From: Halomonas sp. S3-1-1
GTDB lineage: Bacteria > Pseudomonadota > Gammaproteobacteria > Pseudomonadales > Halomonadaceae
Length of the DNA: 64,000 bases
NCBI RefSeq assembly: GCF_023757625.1
Contig: NZ_JALGBZ010000001.1
Location: 682,001-746,000 of the forward strand
Direction: 5' to 3'
Position 1 is the first letter of the stretch, and each line of letters opens with the position of its first letter. The notes under the pieces are model-generated. The model ran no database searches. It saw only the letters and a program-made list of their open reading frames with translations, and was not told the DNA's origin. Of this stretch, positions 16,676 through 25,175 are shown in pieces. Made by a program: the position numbers and the translations under genes.

Positions 16676-16717
16676 TAGGCGCCCCGGCCCGCTGTCGCCA
16701 GCGGGCCGGGGCGCCTA
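16676..16717 (-). terminator. Very long perfect hairpin after the DUF1330 gene
   Basis: A perfect 19-bp stem: bases 16676-16694 pair with 16699-16717 around the loop TCGC. The stem is almost all G and C. It begins 13 bp after the stop of the minus-strand DUF1330 gene and is not followed by a T run, so it may be a terminator of unusual type or a 3' stabiliser. Confidence 0.55.
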
Positions 16718-16729
16718 GGGTAGCGTTGG

Positions 16730-17026
16730 TTAACTCTCCGGCAGACCGTCGAGCAGCAGCACGCGGTAGTCGGCGCCTAGAAAGCGGTGCTTTCGAGCCG
16801 CCTGATAACCGGGGCTGTGGTACCAGGCGCGGGCGGCGTCCATGTCGGGGAAGCGCAGAATTACGCCGCCCTCCATGGCACTGCCTTCAAGCACTTCGAA
16901 ATCGCCGTAAAACGCCAGCGGCTCGGGGTCGTGGCCTTCGCGGGCGGCCTTGGCCTTGTCGGCGTAGGTCTGGAACTCCTGCTCGTCGTGGGTGCGTTCT
17001 CTGATCAGTACAACGTAGGCGGGCAT
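16730..17026 (-). CDS. DUF1330 family protein
   Basis: 98 residues with the dimeric ferredoxin-like pattern of DUF1330: MPAYVVLIRERTHD, the FYGDFEVLEGSAMEGGVILRFPDMDAARAWYHSPGYQAA centre, and the RFLGADYRVLLLDG end. Full length for the family. Function is not established; members are small stand-alone alpha/beta barrel proteins, some tied to aromatic or quinone metabolism. Start supported by AGGAGT upstream (reverse strand). It lies divergent to the phzF-like gene. Confidence 0.88.
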   Translation of the reverse strand: MPAYVVLIRERTHDEQEFQTYADKAKAAREGHDPEPLAFYGDFEVLEGSAMEGGVILRFPDMDAARAWYHSPGYQAARKHRFLGADYRVLLLDGLPES

Positions 17027-17197
17027 GCGATTACTCCTGTCATGAGCCGGATGGCGAGGCCTTTAGGCATACGGCTTGGTGCCAATAAGAACCCTGAATT
17101 CTGGCCCGAGATCATCAGGGCGTCCACCGCCGCGTGTTGTTGCCCGTCGCCGCCATGGTAAAGTAGCGCCTCTTTTCTTCGCTTTAGAGCCCCTTGT

Positions 17198-17980
17198 ATG
17201 CATTTGGATCTTTACCAGGTCGATGCCTTTGCCGACCGGCCGTTCGCAGGCAATCCCGCCGCCGTTTGCCCGCTCGACGCGTGGCCGGACGATGCCCTGC
17301 TACAGGCCATCGCCACGGAAAACAATCTCTCGGAAACCGCGTTTTTTGTACCCGAGGGGGCGGGGTACCGCCTGCGCTGGTTTACGCCGACGGTCGAGGT
17401 GGATCTGTGCGGTCATGCCACTTTGGCCGCCGCTTGGGTGATCTTCAACGCGCTGGGCGTGAGCGTTGATACGCTTGCGTTTCAAACGCGAAGCGGCGAG
17501 CTTTTGGTGGCGCGAAACGGTGAGGAGCTGGCCATGACGTTTCCCGCCAAACCGCCCGTTTCGCTTGCTCTGGAAGACGAGGTCGCCGCCGCGCTGGGGC
17601 TTTCCCGGGTCGACGAGCTGCTGATCGCCGACGATATCATTGCTGTGGTGGAAAACGCTCGGGTCGTCGCCTCGATCACGCCGGACATGGCGAAACTCAA
17701 GGCGCTGCCGGGCAGGGGCATCGCGGTGACCGCGCCGGGCGTGGAGGAAGATTTCGTCTCGCGCTGGTTCGGCCCGAAGGTCGGCGTTGAAGAGGACCCG
17801 GTCACCGGTTCGGCGCATACCTCACTTGCGCCATACTGGGCCGAGCGTCTGGGTAAGCACTCACTGACGGCGCGTCAGGGCGGCGCGCGTCAAGGAACGC
17901 TGCGTGTGCGTCTTGAAGACGAGCACGTTGTGATTCAGGGGCGGGTCGCGCCGTACCTGAAAGGCACGATCACGCTTTAA
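17198..17980 (+). CDS. PhzF family isomerase
   Basis: 260 residues. Starts MHLDLYQVDAFADRPFAGNPAAV, the standard PhzF opening, with the catalytic Glu in NNLSETAFF (about residue 46), then TPTVEVDLCGHATLAAAWV, and GVEEDPVTGSAHTSLAPYW in the second half. The fold is a pair of diaminopimelate-epimerase-like halves. PhzF itself isomerises dihydro-3-hydroxyanthranilate in phenazine synthesis, but no other phenazine gene is here, so this is one of the many house-keeping homologues of unknown substrate. Monocistronic. Confidence 0.9.
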   Translation: MHLDLYQVDAFADRPFAGNPAAVCPLDAWPDDALLQAIATENNLSETAFFVPEGAGYRLRWFTPTVEVDLCGHATLAAAWVIFNALGVSVDTLAFQTRSGELLVARNGEELAMTFPAKPPVSLALEDEVAAALGLSRVDELLIADDIIAVVENARVVASITPDMAKLKALPGRGIAVTAPGVEEDFVSRWFGPKVGVEEDPVTGSAHTSLAPYWAERLGKHSLTARQGGARQGTLRVRLEDEHVVIQGRVAPYLKGTITL

Positions 17981-18009
17981 CGCTCTTGGCCACTAACGAT
18001 GTTGAGCCG

Positions 18010-18513
18010 CTAACGCTCTTGCCAAAGCGCCATGGCGTTGCCATCGACCGGGCCCTGGGCAGGCAGGTCAACGGCAGCGGCCCGGGCTTTCAAGGCGTCG
18101 AACTCCTCCGGGTTGCCGCGCTCCAAATCGGGTTTTTGGCCGGGCGGGTAGGCGCCGACCATGCAGAAATCGTCTTCGTCCTGCAGGCAGGCGTGGCCGG
18201 TGCCTGCCGGCAGCACCAGCACATCGCCCGGGGCCAGCGTAATGGTGGGCCCGTCAGGGCCGCCCAGCTGCGCCCGGGCACGGCCGCGAAATACGCCCAA
18301 CGCTTCGTGAGCATCGGCATGAAAGTGCTGAAAATCGTAGAGATGATAGCGCCAGGCAGGCGGCCAGCCGTTTTGCTCGAATAGCGTTTCTAACGCTTGG
18401 GCGTACCGTTCCGGTTCCGTAATCACCCCGCGATAGATCAGCACCGGCAGTCGCGAGTTGGGAAAGCCGTTTTTTGGATCGCTTTCGAGTTCAACCATTT
18501 CGGGAGGTGGCAT
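18010..18513 (-). CDS. YjlB-like cupin domain protein
   Basis: 167 residues from the ATG at 18513, chosen because AAAGGG lies about 10 bases upstream. The frame also allows a GTG at 18555 (181 residues) just past the stop of the upstream hydrolase gene. The cupin core reads HLYDFQHFHADAHEALGVFRGRARAQLGG, then APGDVLVLPAGTGHACLQ, giving the His-rich motif 1 and the motif 2 His of the barrel. Homologous to B. subtilis YjlB, function unknown. It appears co-transcribed with the alpha/beta hydrolase gene. Confidence 0.78.
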   Translation of the reverse strand: MPPPEMVELESDPKNGFPNSRLPVLIYRGVITEPERYAQALETLFEQNGWPPAWRYHLYDFQHFHADAHEALGVFRGRARAQLGGPDGPTITLAPGDVLVLPAGTGHACLQDEDDFCMVGAYPPGQKPDLERGNPEEFDALKARAAAVDLPAQGPVDGNAMALWQER

Positions 18514-18556
18514 AAGGCGACCCTTTATTGCAGCGTGTAGTTTCAGTATAGACACG

Positions 18557-19363
18557 TCAGCGGGCCGGGGCGTCGAGAAACCCGGCGAGCGCCTTGGCTA
18601 CCCGGTCAGGTGCTTCCATGGGCGCCAAGTGGGCGCAGTCGAGCCACTCGAGCCAGCTACGAGAGAGACGCTTGGCAAGAAAGCGCGATGCGCTCGGTGC
18701 CACCATGTGGTCGAGGCGGCTGCCCAGCACCAGCGTTGGATGATCGATAAAAGCGAGATCCGGCGTAACGTCAAGCGTCATGTCTAGTGCTATTTGCTGA
18801 ATCATGGCGGGCCAGCATGTATTGGTGACGATGGCCTCGCGCATCTGGCGAAGTTCCTCATGGCTCAAATCGGCGATGAAATCGGCGCTGAAGCCGGTCA
18901 ACAGAATCAGTCCGGCCAAAGCGGGGCGGTCGTGCATGGCGAGGCGGTGCCAGAGCGAAAACTGCTCTACCGAGCGCGCATCCTGGGCGTGGGCAAAGCC
19001 GTTGACCAGTGCCAAGCGCTTTACGCGACCGGGAAAGCGCTTGGCCAAGCGCAGTGCGAGCGCCGCTCCGAGTGAAAATCCCGCGAGATCGAAGCACTCG
19101 AAGCCGGCATCGTCTACGGCAGCCATGACGCTATGTACCAATGTATCCAGATCGAGCGCTCCAAGGCTGGGAGCTGACAACCCGGAACCGGGGTAGTCCG
19201 GGCGCATCAGCTGTCGATTTATCAAATAGGGCACCACACCCGACCAGTTCGCTTCGCCATCGCCGCCGGTGCCGTGCAGCAGTACCAGCGGGGCTCCTTC
19301 ACCCTGTAGGCGGTAACCGATGGTCGATTGATTCGATGTCACGTAGTACACGGTGTCGCTCAT
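18557..19363 (-). CDS. Alpha/beta hydrolase
   Basis: 268 residues. LLHGTGGDGEANW gives the oxyanion-hole region, AGFSLGA the nucleophile elbow (Ser97), GSRLDHMVAP the acid (Asp218) and DCAHLAPMEAPDRV the base (His245), so the triad is complete. No signal peptide; cytosolic. Substrate unknown; the family covers esterases, lipases and C-C hydrolases. The promoter between it and the divergent MerR gene has the overlong spacer and dyad of MerR control, so this hydrolase and the following cupin are probably that regulator's targets. Confidence 0.9.
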   Translation of the reverse strand: MSDTVYYVTSNQSTIGYRLQGEGAPLVLLHGTGGDGEANWSGVVPYLINRQLMRPDYPGSGLSAPSLGALDLDTLVHSVMAAVDDAGFECFDLAGFSLGAALALRLAKRFPGRVKRLALVNGFAHAQDARSVEQFSLWHRLAMHDRPALAGLILLTGFSADFIADLSHEELRQMREAIVTNTCWPAMIQQIALDMTLDVTPDLAFIDHPTLVLGSRLDHMVAPSASRFLAKRLSRSWLEWLDCAHLAPMEAPDRVAKALAGFLDAPAR

Positions 19364-19395
19364 GACGAACTCCTGGGCAAAAGAAAGACGTCAGG

Positions 19396-19425
19396 GTAAA
19401 GTCTGACAGTGCTGTCAGAGTCAAG
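19396..19425 (-). promoter_or_regulatory. MerR-type promoter and operator for the hydrolase unit
   Basis: On the minus strand a TTGACT -35 box (19425-19420) and TTTACC -10 box (19401-19396) are 18 bp apart (19 bp if TTACCC is used). The spacer is filled by a perfect inverted repeat TCTGACAG-TG-CTGTCAGA (19403-19420). Overlong spacer plus central dyad is the established hallmark of MerR-activated promoters. Confidence 0.75.
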
Positions 19426-19452
19426 GCGGTAGCCAAAAGCCAGGAGGTCGAC

Positions 19453-19803
19453 ATGCGAATAGGTGAAGTAGCCAAGCGAAGCGGCGTCAGCGTGCGAATG
19501 CTGCGTTATTATGAACAGGTGGGACTCTTGGCGCCCGGGCGCGAGGCACAGGGTTATCGACGGTTTTCCGATACCGACGTGATTCGTGCCGGGCGCATTC
19601 GCCAGCTCAGTGACGCGGGATTGACGGTCGAGGCCATTGGCGAACTTCTCCCATGTGTAGTGGACGAGCGTCCAGCGTTCGACCCCTGCCCCAGAATTCG
19701 GTCACGCTTGGCACAGGAAGTAGCTAGCTTGGACCGGCGCATAGAGCAGCTTGCACGCTCGCGCGCGGTGCTGAGCGACTACTTGGGTTCACTGGATACA
19801 TGA
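19453..19803 (+). CDS. MerR family transcriptional regulator
   Basis: 116 residues. The N-terminal winged helix reads MRIGEVAKRSGVSVRMLRYYEQVGLL, GYRRFSDTDVIRAGRIRQL, as in MerR proteins, followed by a coiled-coil dimerisation helix (about 80-112). Two cysteines (LLPCVVDE and FDPCPRI) lie in the linker but not in the arrangement of the metal sensors, so this may be a drug- or redox-type MerR. It is divergent from the hydrolase gene whose promoter has the matching operator. Ribosome site CAGGAGGT just upstream. Confidence 0.88.
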   Translation: MRIGEVAKRSGVSVRMLRYYEQVGLLAPGREAQGYRRFSDTDVIRAGRIRQLSDAGLTVEAIGELLPCVVDERPAFDPCPRIRSRLAQEVASLDRRIEQLARSRAVLSDYLGSLDT

Positions 19804-19958
19804 AAGCGGTGTTATCGATGCGGGTAGAGTGGTCAGCGCGCCGGTAGACTAAAGTAGAGTAACGCAAAGGGCTCCGCGGGCACGGAACCTTGATACGCTA
19901 GCAGGCCGTAGACGCACTACGCCTCTTCGTTTCCCGTCTCAAGCATCAAGGCGATTTC

Positions 19959-21119
19959 ATGATCATTTCAAGCCCGTCGGATTACCGGCAAGCCGCCAAG
20001 CAGCGCATTCCCCGCTTTCTGTTCGATTACCTGGACGGCGGCTCGGTGACCGAGAGCACGCTGCGTGGCAACGTCGAGGCGTTGCAGGGCATTCCGCTGC
20101 GTCAGCGGGTATTGAAAGGCGGCGGCACGCCCACACTCGATACCGAGATTCTGGGAAGCCAGTGGAAGATGCCGGTGGCCCTTGCCCCGGTGGGCGCGAC
20201 CGGTCTGTACGCCCGGCGCGGCGAAGTCCAGGCCGCGCGCGCCGCCGAGAAGGCGGGCATTCCTTATACGCTCTCGACTGTGTCGGTCTGCTCGATCGAG
20301 GAGGTGGCCCGCGATGCCCACGGCGAGCAGTGGTCGCAGCTTTATGTATTGAAGGATCGCGGCTTCATGAAAAACGCCCTGGAGCGTTCCTGGGCGGCGG
20401 GCATGAAGACACTGGTGTTCACCGTGGATATGCCGCTGCCCGGCTCGCGCTACCGTGATCGCCGCTCCGGCATGTCCGGGCCCAACGCCAAACTTCGCCA
20501 GTACGCCCAGGCGATCACCCACCCACAGTGGGCCTATGACGTAGGGCTCAAGGGCAAGCCACTGTCGTTTGGCAACATCGAGGCCTACACCCAGCGCACG
20601 ATGGGCATGGACGACTACATGGGCTTTCTGGCCAAGAACTTCGACCCCTCGATCAGTTGGGACGAACTCGCCTGGATTCGCGAAAGCTGGAAGGGCAAGC
20701 TGATCATCAAGGGGCTTTTGGACAAGGATGACGCCCGCGAGGCGCAGCGCATGGGCGCTGACGGCATCGTGGTGTCGAATCACGGCGGCCGCCAGCTCGA
20801 CGGCGCGATCTCCACCGCTCAGGCGCTGCCCCACATCGTCGAGGAAGTCGGCGACGAGCTCACCGTGCTTGCCGACTCCGGCGTGCGCTCCGGGCTCGAC
20901 GTGGTGCGCATGCTCGCACTCGGTGCCAAGGGCGTGCTGCTCGGTCGCGCCTACGCCTATGCGCTCGCCGCCAGAGGCGAGGCGGGGGTATCGCACCTTC
21001 TGGAGCTGATCGCCGCGGACATGCGCGTGACCATGACGCTGATCGGCGCCAACTCACCGGCCGAGATCAACCAGAGCCACCTCGACGCGGTGGTCAAAGA
21101 GATGAAGATGAGCGAGTAG
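19959..21119 (+). CDS. lldD: FMN-dependent L-lactate dehydrogenase LldD
   Basis: 386 residues, very close in design and length to E. coli LldD. Oxidises L-lactate to pyruvate and feeds electrons to the quinone pool at the inner membrane face. Seen: the [32 protein letters not shown] start, FMN-binding [38 protein letters not shown] with the FMN Lys, and [11 protein letters not shown] containing catalytic His275 and Arg278, then [24 protein letters not shown]. No lldP or lldR is adjacent. The 155-bp upstream gap should hold its promoter; no clear operator is seen. Confidence 0.95.
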   Translation: MIISSPSDYRQAAKQRIPRFLFDYLDGGSVTESTLRGNVEALQGIPLRQRVLKGGGTPTLDTEILGSQWKMPVALAPVGATGLYARRGEVQAARAAEKAGIPYTLSTVSVCSIEEVARDAHGEQWSQLYVLKDRGFMKNALERSWAAGMKTLVFTVDMPLPGSRYRDRRSGMSGPNAKLRQYAQAITHPQWAYDVGLKGKPLSFGNIEAYTQRTMGMDDYMGFLAKNFDPSISWDELAWIRESWKGKLIIKGLLDKDDAREAQRMGADGIVVSNHGGRQLDGAISTAQALPHIVEEVGDELTVLADSGVRSGLDVVRMLALGAKGVLLGRAYAYALAARGEAGVSHLLELIAADMRVTMTLIGANSPAEINQSHLDAVVKEMKMSE

Positions 21120-21142
21120 CGCCGCTTCCTAACCGCCACGGC

Positions 21143-21171
21143 AACGCCCCGCCTTCACCGCGGGGCGTTTT
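21143..21171. terminator. Bidirectional terminator between lldD and the siderophore ATPase gene
   Basis: AACGCCCCGC (21143-21152) pairs with GCGGGGCGTT (21160-21169), loop CTTCACC, followed by TTT on the plus strand. The minus-strand ATPase stop codon falls inside it (21155). Confidence 0.75.
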
Positions 21172-22018
21172 CGTACTCAGGCGTTAAAACCTCGGGCGGT
21201 GACTCGGCCCGCGATTTAGCCTTCACGCCGCCGTGGCGCCCCAGCGGTATCATCATCGGCTTGCCGGTGACCGGGTCACTGATCACCCGGCTTTCCAGAC
21301 CGAACACCTCACGCACCATCGCCTCGGTCAGCACGCTTTCGGGCGGCCCCGCCGCGTAGACGCGCCCGCCCGCCATGGCGATCAGCGTATCGGCGTAGCG
21401 GGCGGCCAGGTTCAGTTCGTGGAGTACCATCACGACGGTGGTGCCGCGGGTCTGGTTGAGCTCGGTGAGCAGGTCCAGCACCTCGATCTGGTGGTTGATG
21501 TCCAAAAACGTAGTGGGCTCGTCGAGCAGCAGAACGTTGGTCTGCTGGGCCAGCGCCATGGCGATCCACACTCGCTGGCGCTGGCCGCCGGAGAGCTCGT
21601 CCACCGCGCGCTCGGCCAGCTCGCCAAGCTGAGTGGCGGCCAGCGCGTTGGCCACGGCGGCTTCATCGGTGGCACTCCAGCGCTTGAAAAGCCCCTGGTG
21701 CGGGTGGCGGCCGCGGCTGACCAGCTCCAGTACGCTGATACCTTCCGGGGCGATGGGCGACTGCGGCAGAAAGCCAAGATTGCGTGCCAATTGGCGGCTT
21801 GCCAGCGTATGAACCGCTTGGCCGTCCAGCAGTACGCGGCCCTGCACCGGGGTGATCAGCCTTGAGAGCACGCGCAAAAGCGTTGACTTGCCGCAGGCGT
21901 TGGCCCCAACGATGGCGGTGATATGGCCAGGCGTCACATCGACACTCACGTTTTCGAGGACGCGGCGCTCGCCATAGCCGGCAGTGAGCCCTTCAGCCTG
22001 CAGAGACGATGCGTTCAT
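21155..22018 (-). CDS. Siderophore ABC transporter ATP-binding protein (FepC/FecE-like)
   Basis: 287 residues. Walker A GANACGKST (about 36-44), Q-loop PQSPIAPEGISV, signature LSGGQRQRVWIAMALA, Walker B VLLLDEPTTFLD and the switch His in VLHELNLAARY. These are the marks of the iron-chelate uptake ATPases. It powers import through the two permeases encoded just upstream; its start overlaps the second permease stop by 4 bp (ATGA). The ~25-residue tail after GKPMMIPLGRHGG is longer than usual and ends within the terminator. Confidence 0.93.
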   Translation of the reverse strand: MNASSLQAEGLTAGYGERRVLENVSVDVTPGHITAIVGANACGKSTLLRVLSRLITPVQGRVLLDGQAVHTLASRQLARNLGFLPQSPIAPEGISVLELVSRGRHPHQGLFKRWSATDEAAVANALAATQLGELAERAVDELSGGQRQRVWIAMALAQQTNVLLLDEPTTFLDINHQIEVLDLLTELNQTRGTTVVMVLHELNLAARYADTLIAMAGGRVYAAGPPESVLTEAMVREVFGLESRVISDPVTGKPMMIPLGRHGGVKAKSRAESPPEVLTPEYENAPR

Positions 22019-23058
22019 AAGGCGCCCTTGCGTTGATTATCGCGAACGATCAAATAGATCAGATAAGGCGCGCCGAGCACGCCGGTGACGATGCCCACCG
22101 GGTAGCGGGCGGGCAGCCAAAACTGCCCGGCGTAGTCGCTGGCCAGCACTAAAAGCGCCCCCACCAGTGCCGAGGGCAGGAGTAGCGAACCGTTTTGGCC
22201 CACGATGCGTGCGGCGATTGGCCCGGAAAGAAACGCAACGAACGCGATGGGCCCGGAGACCGCCGTGGCAAAGGCCACCAGACCCACCGCCGTGAGCACG
22301 GTGATGATGCGGGTAGCGTTCAGGCGCACGCCGAGCCCGGCGGCCAACTCGTCGCCCATGCGCAGCGTTTCCAGGTCGTGTCGGCGGCCCAGCAGCAGTC
22401 CGCCCAGCACTACGAGCGCGCCGGCCAGCGGCAGCGCCTGTTCCAGACGTACGCCGTTGACGCTACCGGTGATCCAGCGAAGCGCTTCCTGCAGCGACCA
22501 GCTCGGCGCCTGCATCAGAAGATACGCCGTCACGCTTTGCAGCATCGCGGCAAGCCCTATACCGATGAGAATCAGCCGCGCGCCGGTCACGCCGTCGCGC
22601 CAGGAGAGCAGGTAGATCAAAAGCGCCACGCCAAGGCCTGCGGCGACGGCCGACAGCGCCACGGCCGGGCCGCTCAATGACAGCACGACGATAGCGAACA
22701 CCGCGCCGGCGCTGGCGCCGCTGCTGATGCCGATGATATCGGGGCTGGCCAACGGGTTTCGCAGCAGCGTCTGAAAGGCCACACCGCCCAGACCGAAGCA
22801 GGCGCCGGTCAGAAGACACGCCACCGCCCGGGGCAGGCGCAGTTCGCGTACGGTAAAGCCCGCACCGGGTATGTCGGCGCCGGCCAGCACGCGCGCCACG
22901 GTTGCAAGCGGCGTGAAGGATTGGCCCAGCGCCAGCGTCAACAACGCGCCGGCGGCCAGACTGGCGGCCAAAAACGCCATGATGATCGTGCGCCGCCGGG
23001 CCTGGGCGCGGCGGATCTTTCGTAAATGGTCGATCTGGTGGGGGCAGGCGTGCCTCAT
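22015..23058 (-). CDS. Siderophore ABC transporter permease (FepG/FecD-like)
   Basis: 347 residues from the ATG at 23058, which overlaps the preceding permease stop as ATGA; the frame is open further upstream only within that gene. FecCD family: about nine membrane helices, with VRELRLPRAVACLLTGACFGLGGVAFQTLLRNPLASPDIIGISSGASAGA near residues 65-115 and GPIAFVAFLSGPIAARIVG, GVLGAPYLIYLI near the end. It pairs with the upstream permease to form the channel for ferric siderophore entry into the cytosol. A basic N-terminal stretch of about 30 residues precedes the first helix. Confidence 0.92.
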   Translation of the reverse strand: MRHACPHQIDHLRKIRRAQARRRTIIMAFLAASLAAGALLTLALGQSFTPLATVARVLAGADIPGAGFTVRELRLPRAVACLLTGACFGLGGVAFQTLLRNPLASPDIIGISSGASAGAVFAIVVLSLSGPAVALSAVAAGLGVALLIYLLSWRDGVTGARLILIGIGLAAMLQSVTAYLLMQAPSWSLQEALRWITGSVNGVRLEQALPLAGALVVLGGLLLGRRHDLETLRMGDELAAGLGVRLNATRIITVLTAVGLVAFATAVSGPIAFVAFLSGPIAARIVGQNGSLLLPSALVGALLVLASDYAGQFWLPARYPVGIVTGVLGAPYLIYLIVRDNQRKGAL

Positions 23059-24125
23059 AGCGCGCCCACCTTGCGGTTTCGCACGATCCAGATAAACACT
23101 GGCGCGCCGATGAACGCGGTGACGATGCCCACATCGAGCTCCGCCGGGTGGGCTACCAGCCGCCCGGCGACATCCGAAAGCGTTAGCAGGGCCGCCCCGG
23201 CGAGGGCGGAAAACGGTAACAGCCAACGGTAGTCACTGCCCACCAGCAGGCGGCAGGCGTGGGGCACGACCAGCCCCACGAAGCCGATGGGCCCGCATAC
23301 GGCGGTCGTCGCGCCGCATAAAAGCACGGCCGCCAGCGCGGACAACAGCCGGGCCAGCATCACCTTTTCACCGAGCCCGGCGGCGGTGTCGTCGCCCAGC
23401 GCCAGCAGGTTGAGCTTGCGTGCCGCCGCCAGGGCGACGATAAAGCCGACCGCCAGAAAGGGCACAATCGGTAGGAACTGACGATACGTGGCTCCGCCAA
23501 CGCCCCCCACCAGCCACGACTGCACCAGCCCCGCGATATCGCCGCGGGGCAGGATGACCGCGGTGGTCAGTGACGTAAGCGCGGCGGTGATCGCCGCCCC
23601 GGCCAGCGCCAGGCGCAGCGGCGTGGCCCCACCCCGGCCAAGACTTGCAATGGTATAGACCGCCACGGCGGCAAGGCCTGCACCCGCCAGGGCGCAGGCG
23701 ATGAAGCTCAGGCTCGTCTGGATATTGAACCACGCGATTGCGACCACTACGGCAAGTGCGGCACCCGCGTTCACGCCCAAAAGGCCGGGGTCGGCCAGCG
23801 GGTTGCGCGTCAGCCCCTGCATGACGCCGCCGGCCACGCCTAACGCGGCACCGGCGAGCAGCGCTAAAAGTGTTCGCGGCAGGCGGCTGGCCACGGCGGC
23901 GTCGCCCACGCTCTGGATTTGGCCGGTGAGCGCGGCGTGAATTTCCGCCCAACCAACGTCGCGCGCCCCCAACGCCACGGACAGCGCGGCGGCCCCCATT
24001 ACCAGAATGACGAGCAGTGCGCCGGTGGTCAGCCGTCGGGTTCGGTATTGCCGGCTCGCGCCCAATACGCGCGCCGTGGCCGGGTTATTCGACCTTGCCA
24101 GCGGCGTCGGCGAGCAGCGTTGCAT
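23055..24125 (-). CDS. Siderophore ABC transporter permease (FepD/FecC-like)
   Basis: 356 residues from the ATG at 24125. This start lies 41 bp inside the end of the binding-protein gene; the open frame reaches 24191 but has no better start. FecCD family: RLPRTLLALLAGAALGVAGGVMQGLTRNPLADPGLLGVNAGAALAV near residues 80-125 and CGPIGFVGLVVPHACRLLVG, TAFIGAPVFIWIV late. About nine membrane helices. The overlaps with both neighbours show tight translational coupling across the uptake operon. Confidence 0.9.
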   Translation of the reverse strand: MQRCSPTPLARSNNPATARVLGASRQYRTRRLTTGALLVILVMGAAALSVALGARDVGWAEIHAALTGQIQSVGDAAVASRLPRTLLALLAGAALGVAGGVMQGLTRNPLADPGLLGVNAGAALAVVVAIAWFNIQTSLSFIACALAGAGLAAVAVYTIASLGRGGATPLRLALAGAAITAALTSLTTAVILPRGDIAGLVQSWLVGGVGGATYRQFLPIVPFLAVGFIVALAAARKLNLLALGDDTAAGLGEKVMLARLLSALAAVLLCGATTAVCGPIGFVGLVVPHACRLLVGSDYRWLLPFSALAGAALLTLSDVAGRLVAHPAELDVGIVTAFIGAPVFIWIVRNRKVGAL

Positions 24126-25083
24126 AGTCGTCCAGTACCCAAGCAATCGACATCGGGGTCGGGTTGGCGGCGGTCCCCAAGGGGCTGTCATCCAGCATCA
24201 CGACCGCACCGTTCGCTACGGCGGGCAGGCGCGAGGTCAGCGGGTTGGCCTTGAGCTCCTCCAGCAGCGATTCACCGCCGTAGGTCACCAGAATATCCAC
24301 GTCGTCGAGTTCGTCGATCAGCTCGGCACTGAGGCTACCGGAAAACTGGCCCTCGGCGGAGTGATCGAGCACCACCTGGGGAGAGGTAAGCCCCAGGTCA
24401 TGAAAGAACTGCACCCGTGCATCGTTATCGGAGTAGAAGGCGATCCGCCCCAGGTTATTGGGGTCCAGGTGGGTGACGAACATCGCCGTCTTGCCCTCGA
24501 GCGCCGGGTAGCGCGCGGCTGTCTCGCGAATCTGCGTCTCGAGCTCATCGATCAGCGCTTCGCCCTCTTCATCCATGCCCATACCGGCACTGTTCAGGCG
24601 AATCATGTCGCGCCAGCTCGTCGCCCAAGGACCTTCGCGGTAGGCCACTACCGGGGCGATCTGGCTGAGCGTGTCGTAATCACTCTGGCTGAGCCCGGAA
24701 TAGCCGGCCAGAATCACGTCCGGGCGGCTGGCGGCCACGGCTTCGAAGTCGATGCCATCTCCCTCATCGAAAAGCACCGGGGCACGCGCATCGAGCGCGT
24801 CCAGGCGCGCCTCCACCCAGGGCAACAGGCCATTCCCATTCTGGTCGCCGAAGTTGGCCGCGGCAAAGCCCACCGGCACCACGCCGAGTGCCAGCGGCAC
24901 TTCGTGGTTCGCCCAGGCAACGGTGGCGACACGCTCGGGCTTTTGTTCGAGCACGGCGGTACCCAGCGCACTCTGGATTTCCCTTGGATAGTCATCAGCG
25001 AAAACCGGGGCGACACAGAGCAGCGCGGCGGCCAGAGCGGTCAGGCATAACGAGGTGCGTATCGATCCTGTGCGGGCGTTCAT
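24085..25083 (-). CDS. Iron-siderophore periplasmic binding protein (FecB/FhuD-like)
   Basis: 332 residues from the ATG at 25083, preceded by AAGGAG. Signal peptide of about 30 residues ending near APVFADD. The mature part has the helical-backbone binding fold: PERVATVAWANHEVPLALGVVPVGFA, the EAVAASRPDVILAGYSGLSQSDYDTLSQIAPVVAYR loop, and VDILVTYGG late. It captures the ferric chelate in the periplasm and hands it to the two permeases. The ligand cannot be named from sequence. A strong hairpin lies between it and the receptor gene. Confidence 0.92.
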   Translation of the reverse strand: MNARTGSIRTSLCLTALAAALLCVAPVFADDYPREIQSALGTAVLEQKPERVATVAWANHEVPLALGVVPVGFAAANFGDQNGNGLLPWVEARLDALDARAPVLFDEGDGIDFEAVAASRPDVILAGYSGLSQSDYDTLSQIAPVVAYREGPWATSWRDMIRLNSAGMGMDEEGEALIDELETQIRETAARYPALEGKTAMFVTHLDPNNLGRIAFYSDNDARVQFFHDLGLTSPQVVLDHSAEGQFSGSLSAELIDELDDVDILVTYGGESLLEELKANPLTSRLPAVANGAVVMLDDSPLGTAANPTPMSIAWVLDDYATLLADAAGKVE

Positions 25084-25125
25084 GGGGCTCTCCTTGGGAT
25101 AGTCTTTCAAGCGGGCCTTCAACGA

Positions 25126-25160
25126 CGCGGCCGCCCGGGCACTGTGCCCGGGCGGCCGCG
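25126..25160 (-). terminator. Perfect 16-bp intercistronic hairpin between receptor and binding-protein genes
   Basis: Bases 25126-25141 pair perfectly with 25145-25160 around a CTG loop; all but one pair is G-C. It sits 15 bp after the receptor stop. No T run follows on the minus strand, so partial termination or RNA stabilisation, giving more receptor than transporter, is more likely than a full stop. Confidence 0.55.
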
Positions 25161-25175
25161 AGGGACGTGAATGGC

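Noticed and set aside
24007..25050. 347-codon plus-strand frame opposite the siderophore binding protein
   Set aside because: Antisense shadow; the minus-strand gene has a signal peptide, ribosome site and binding-protein fold.
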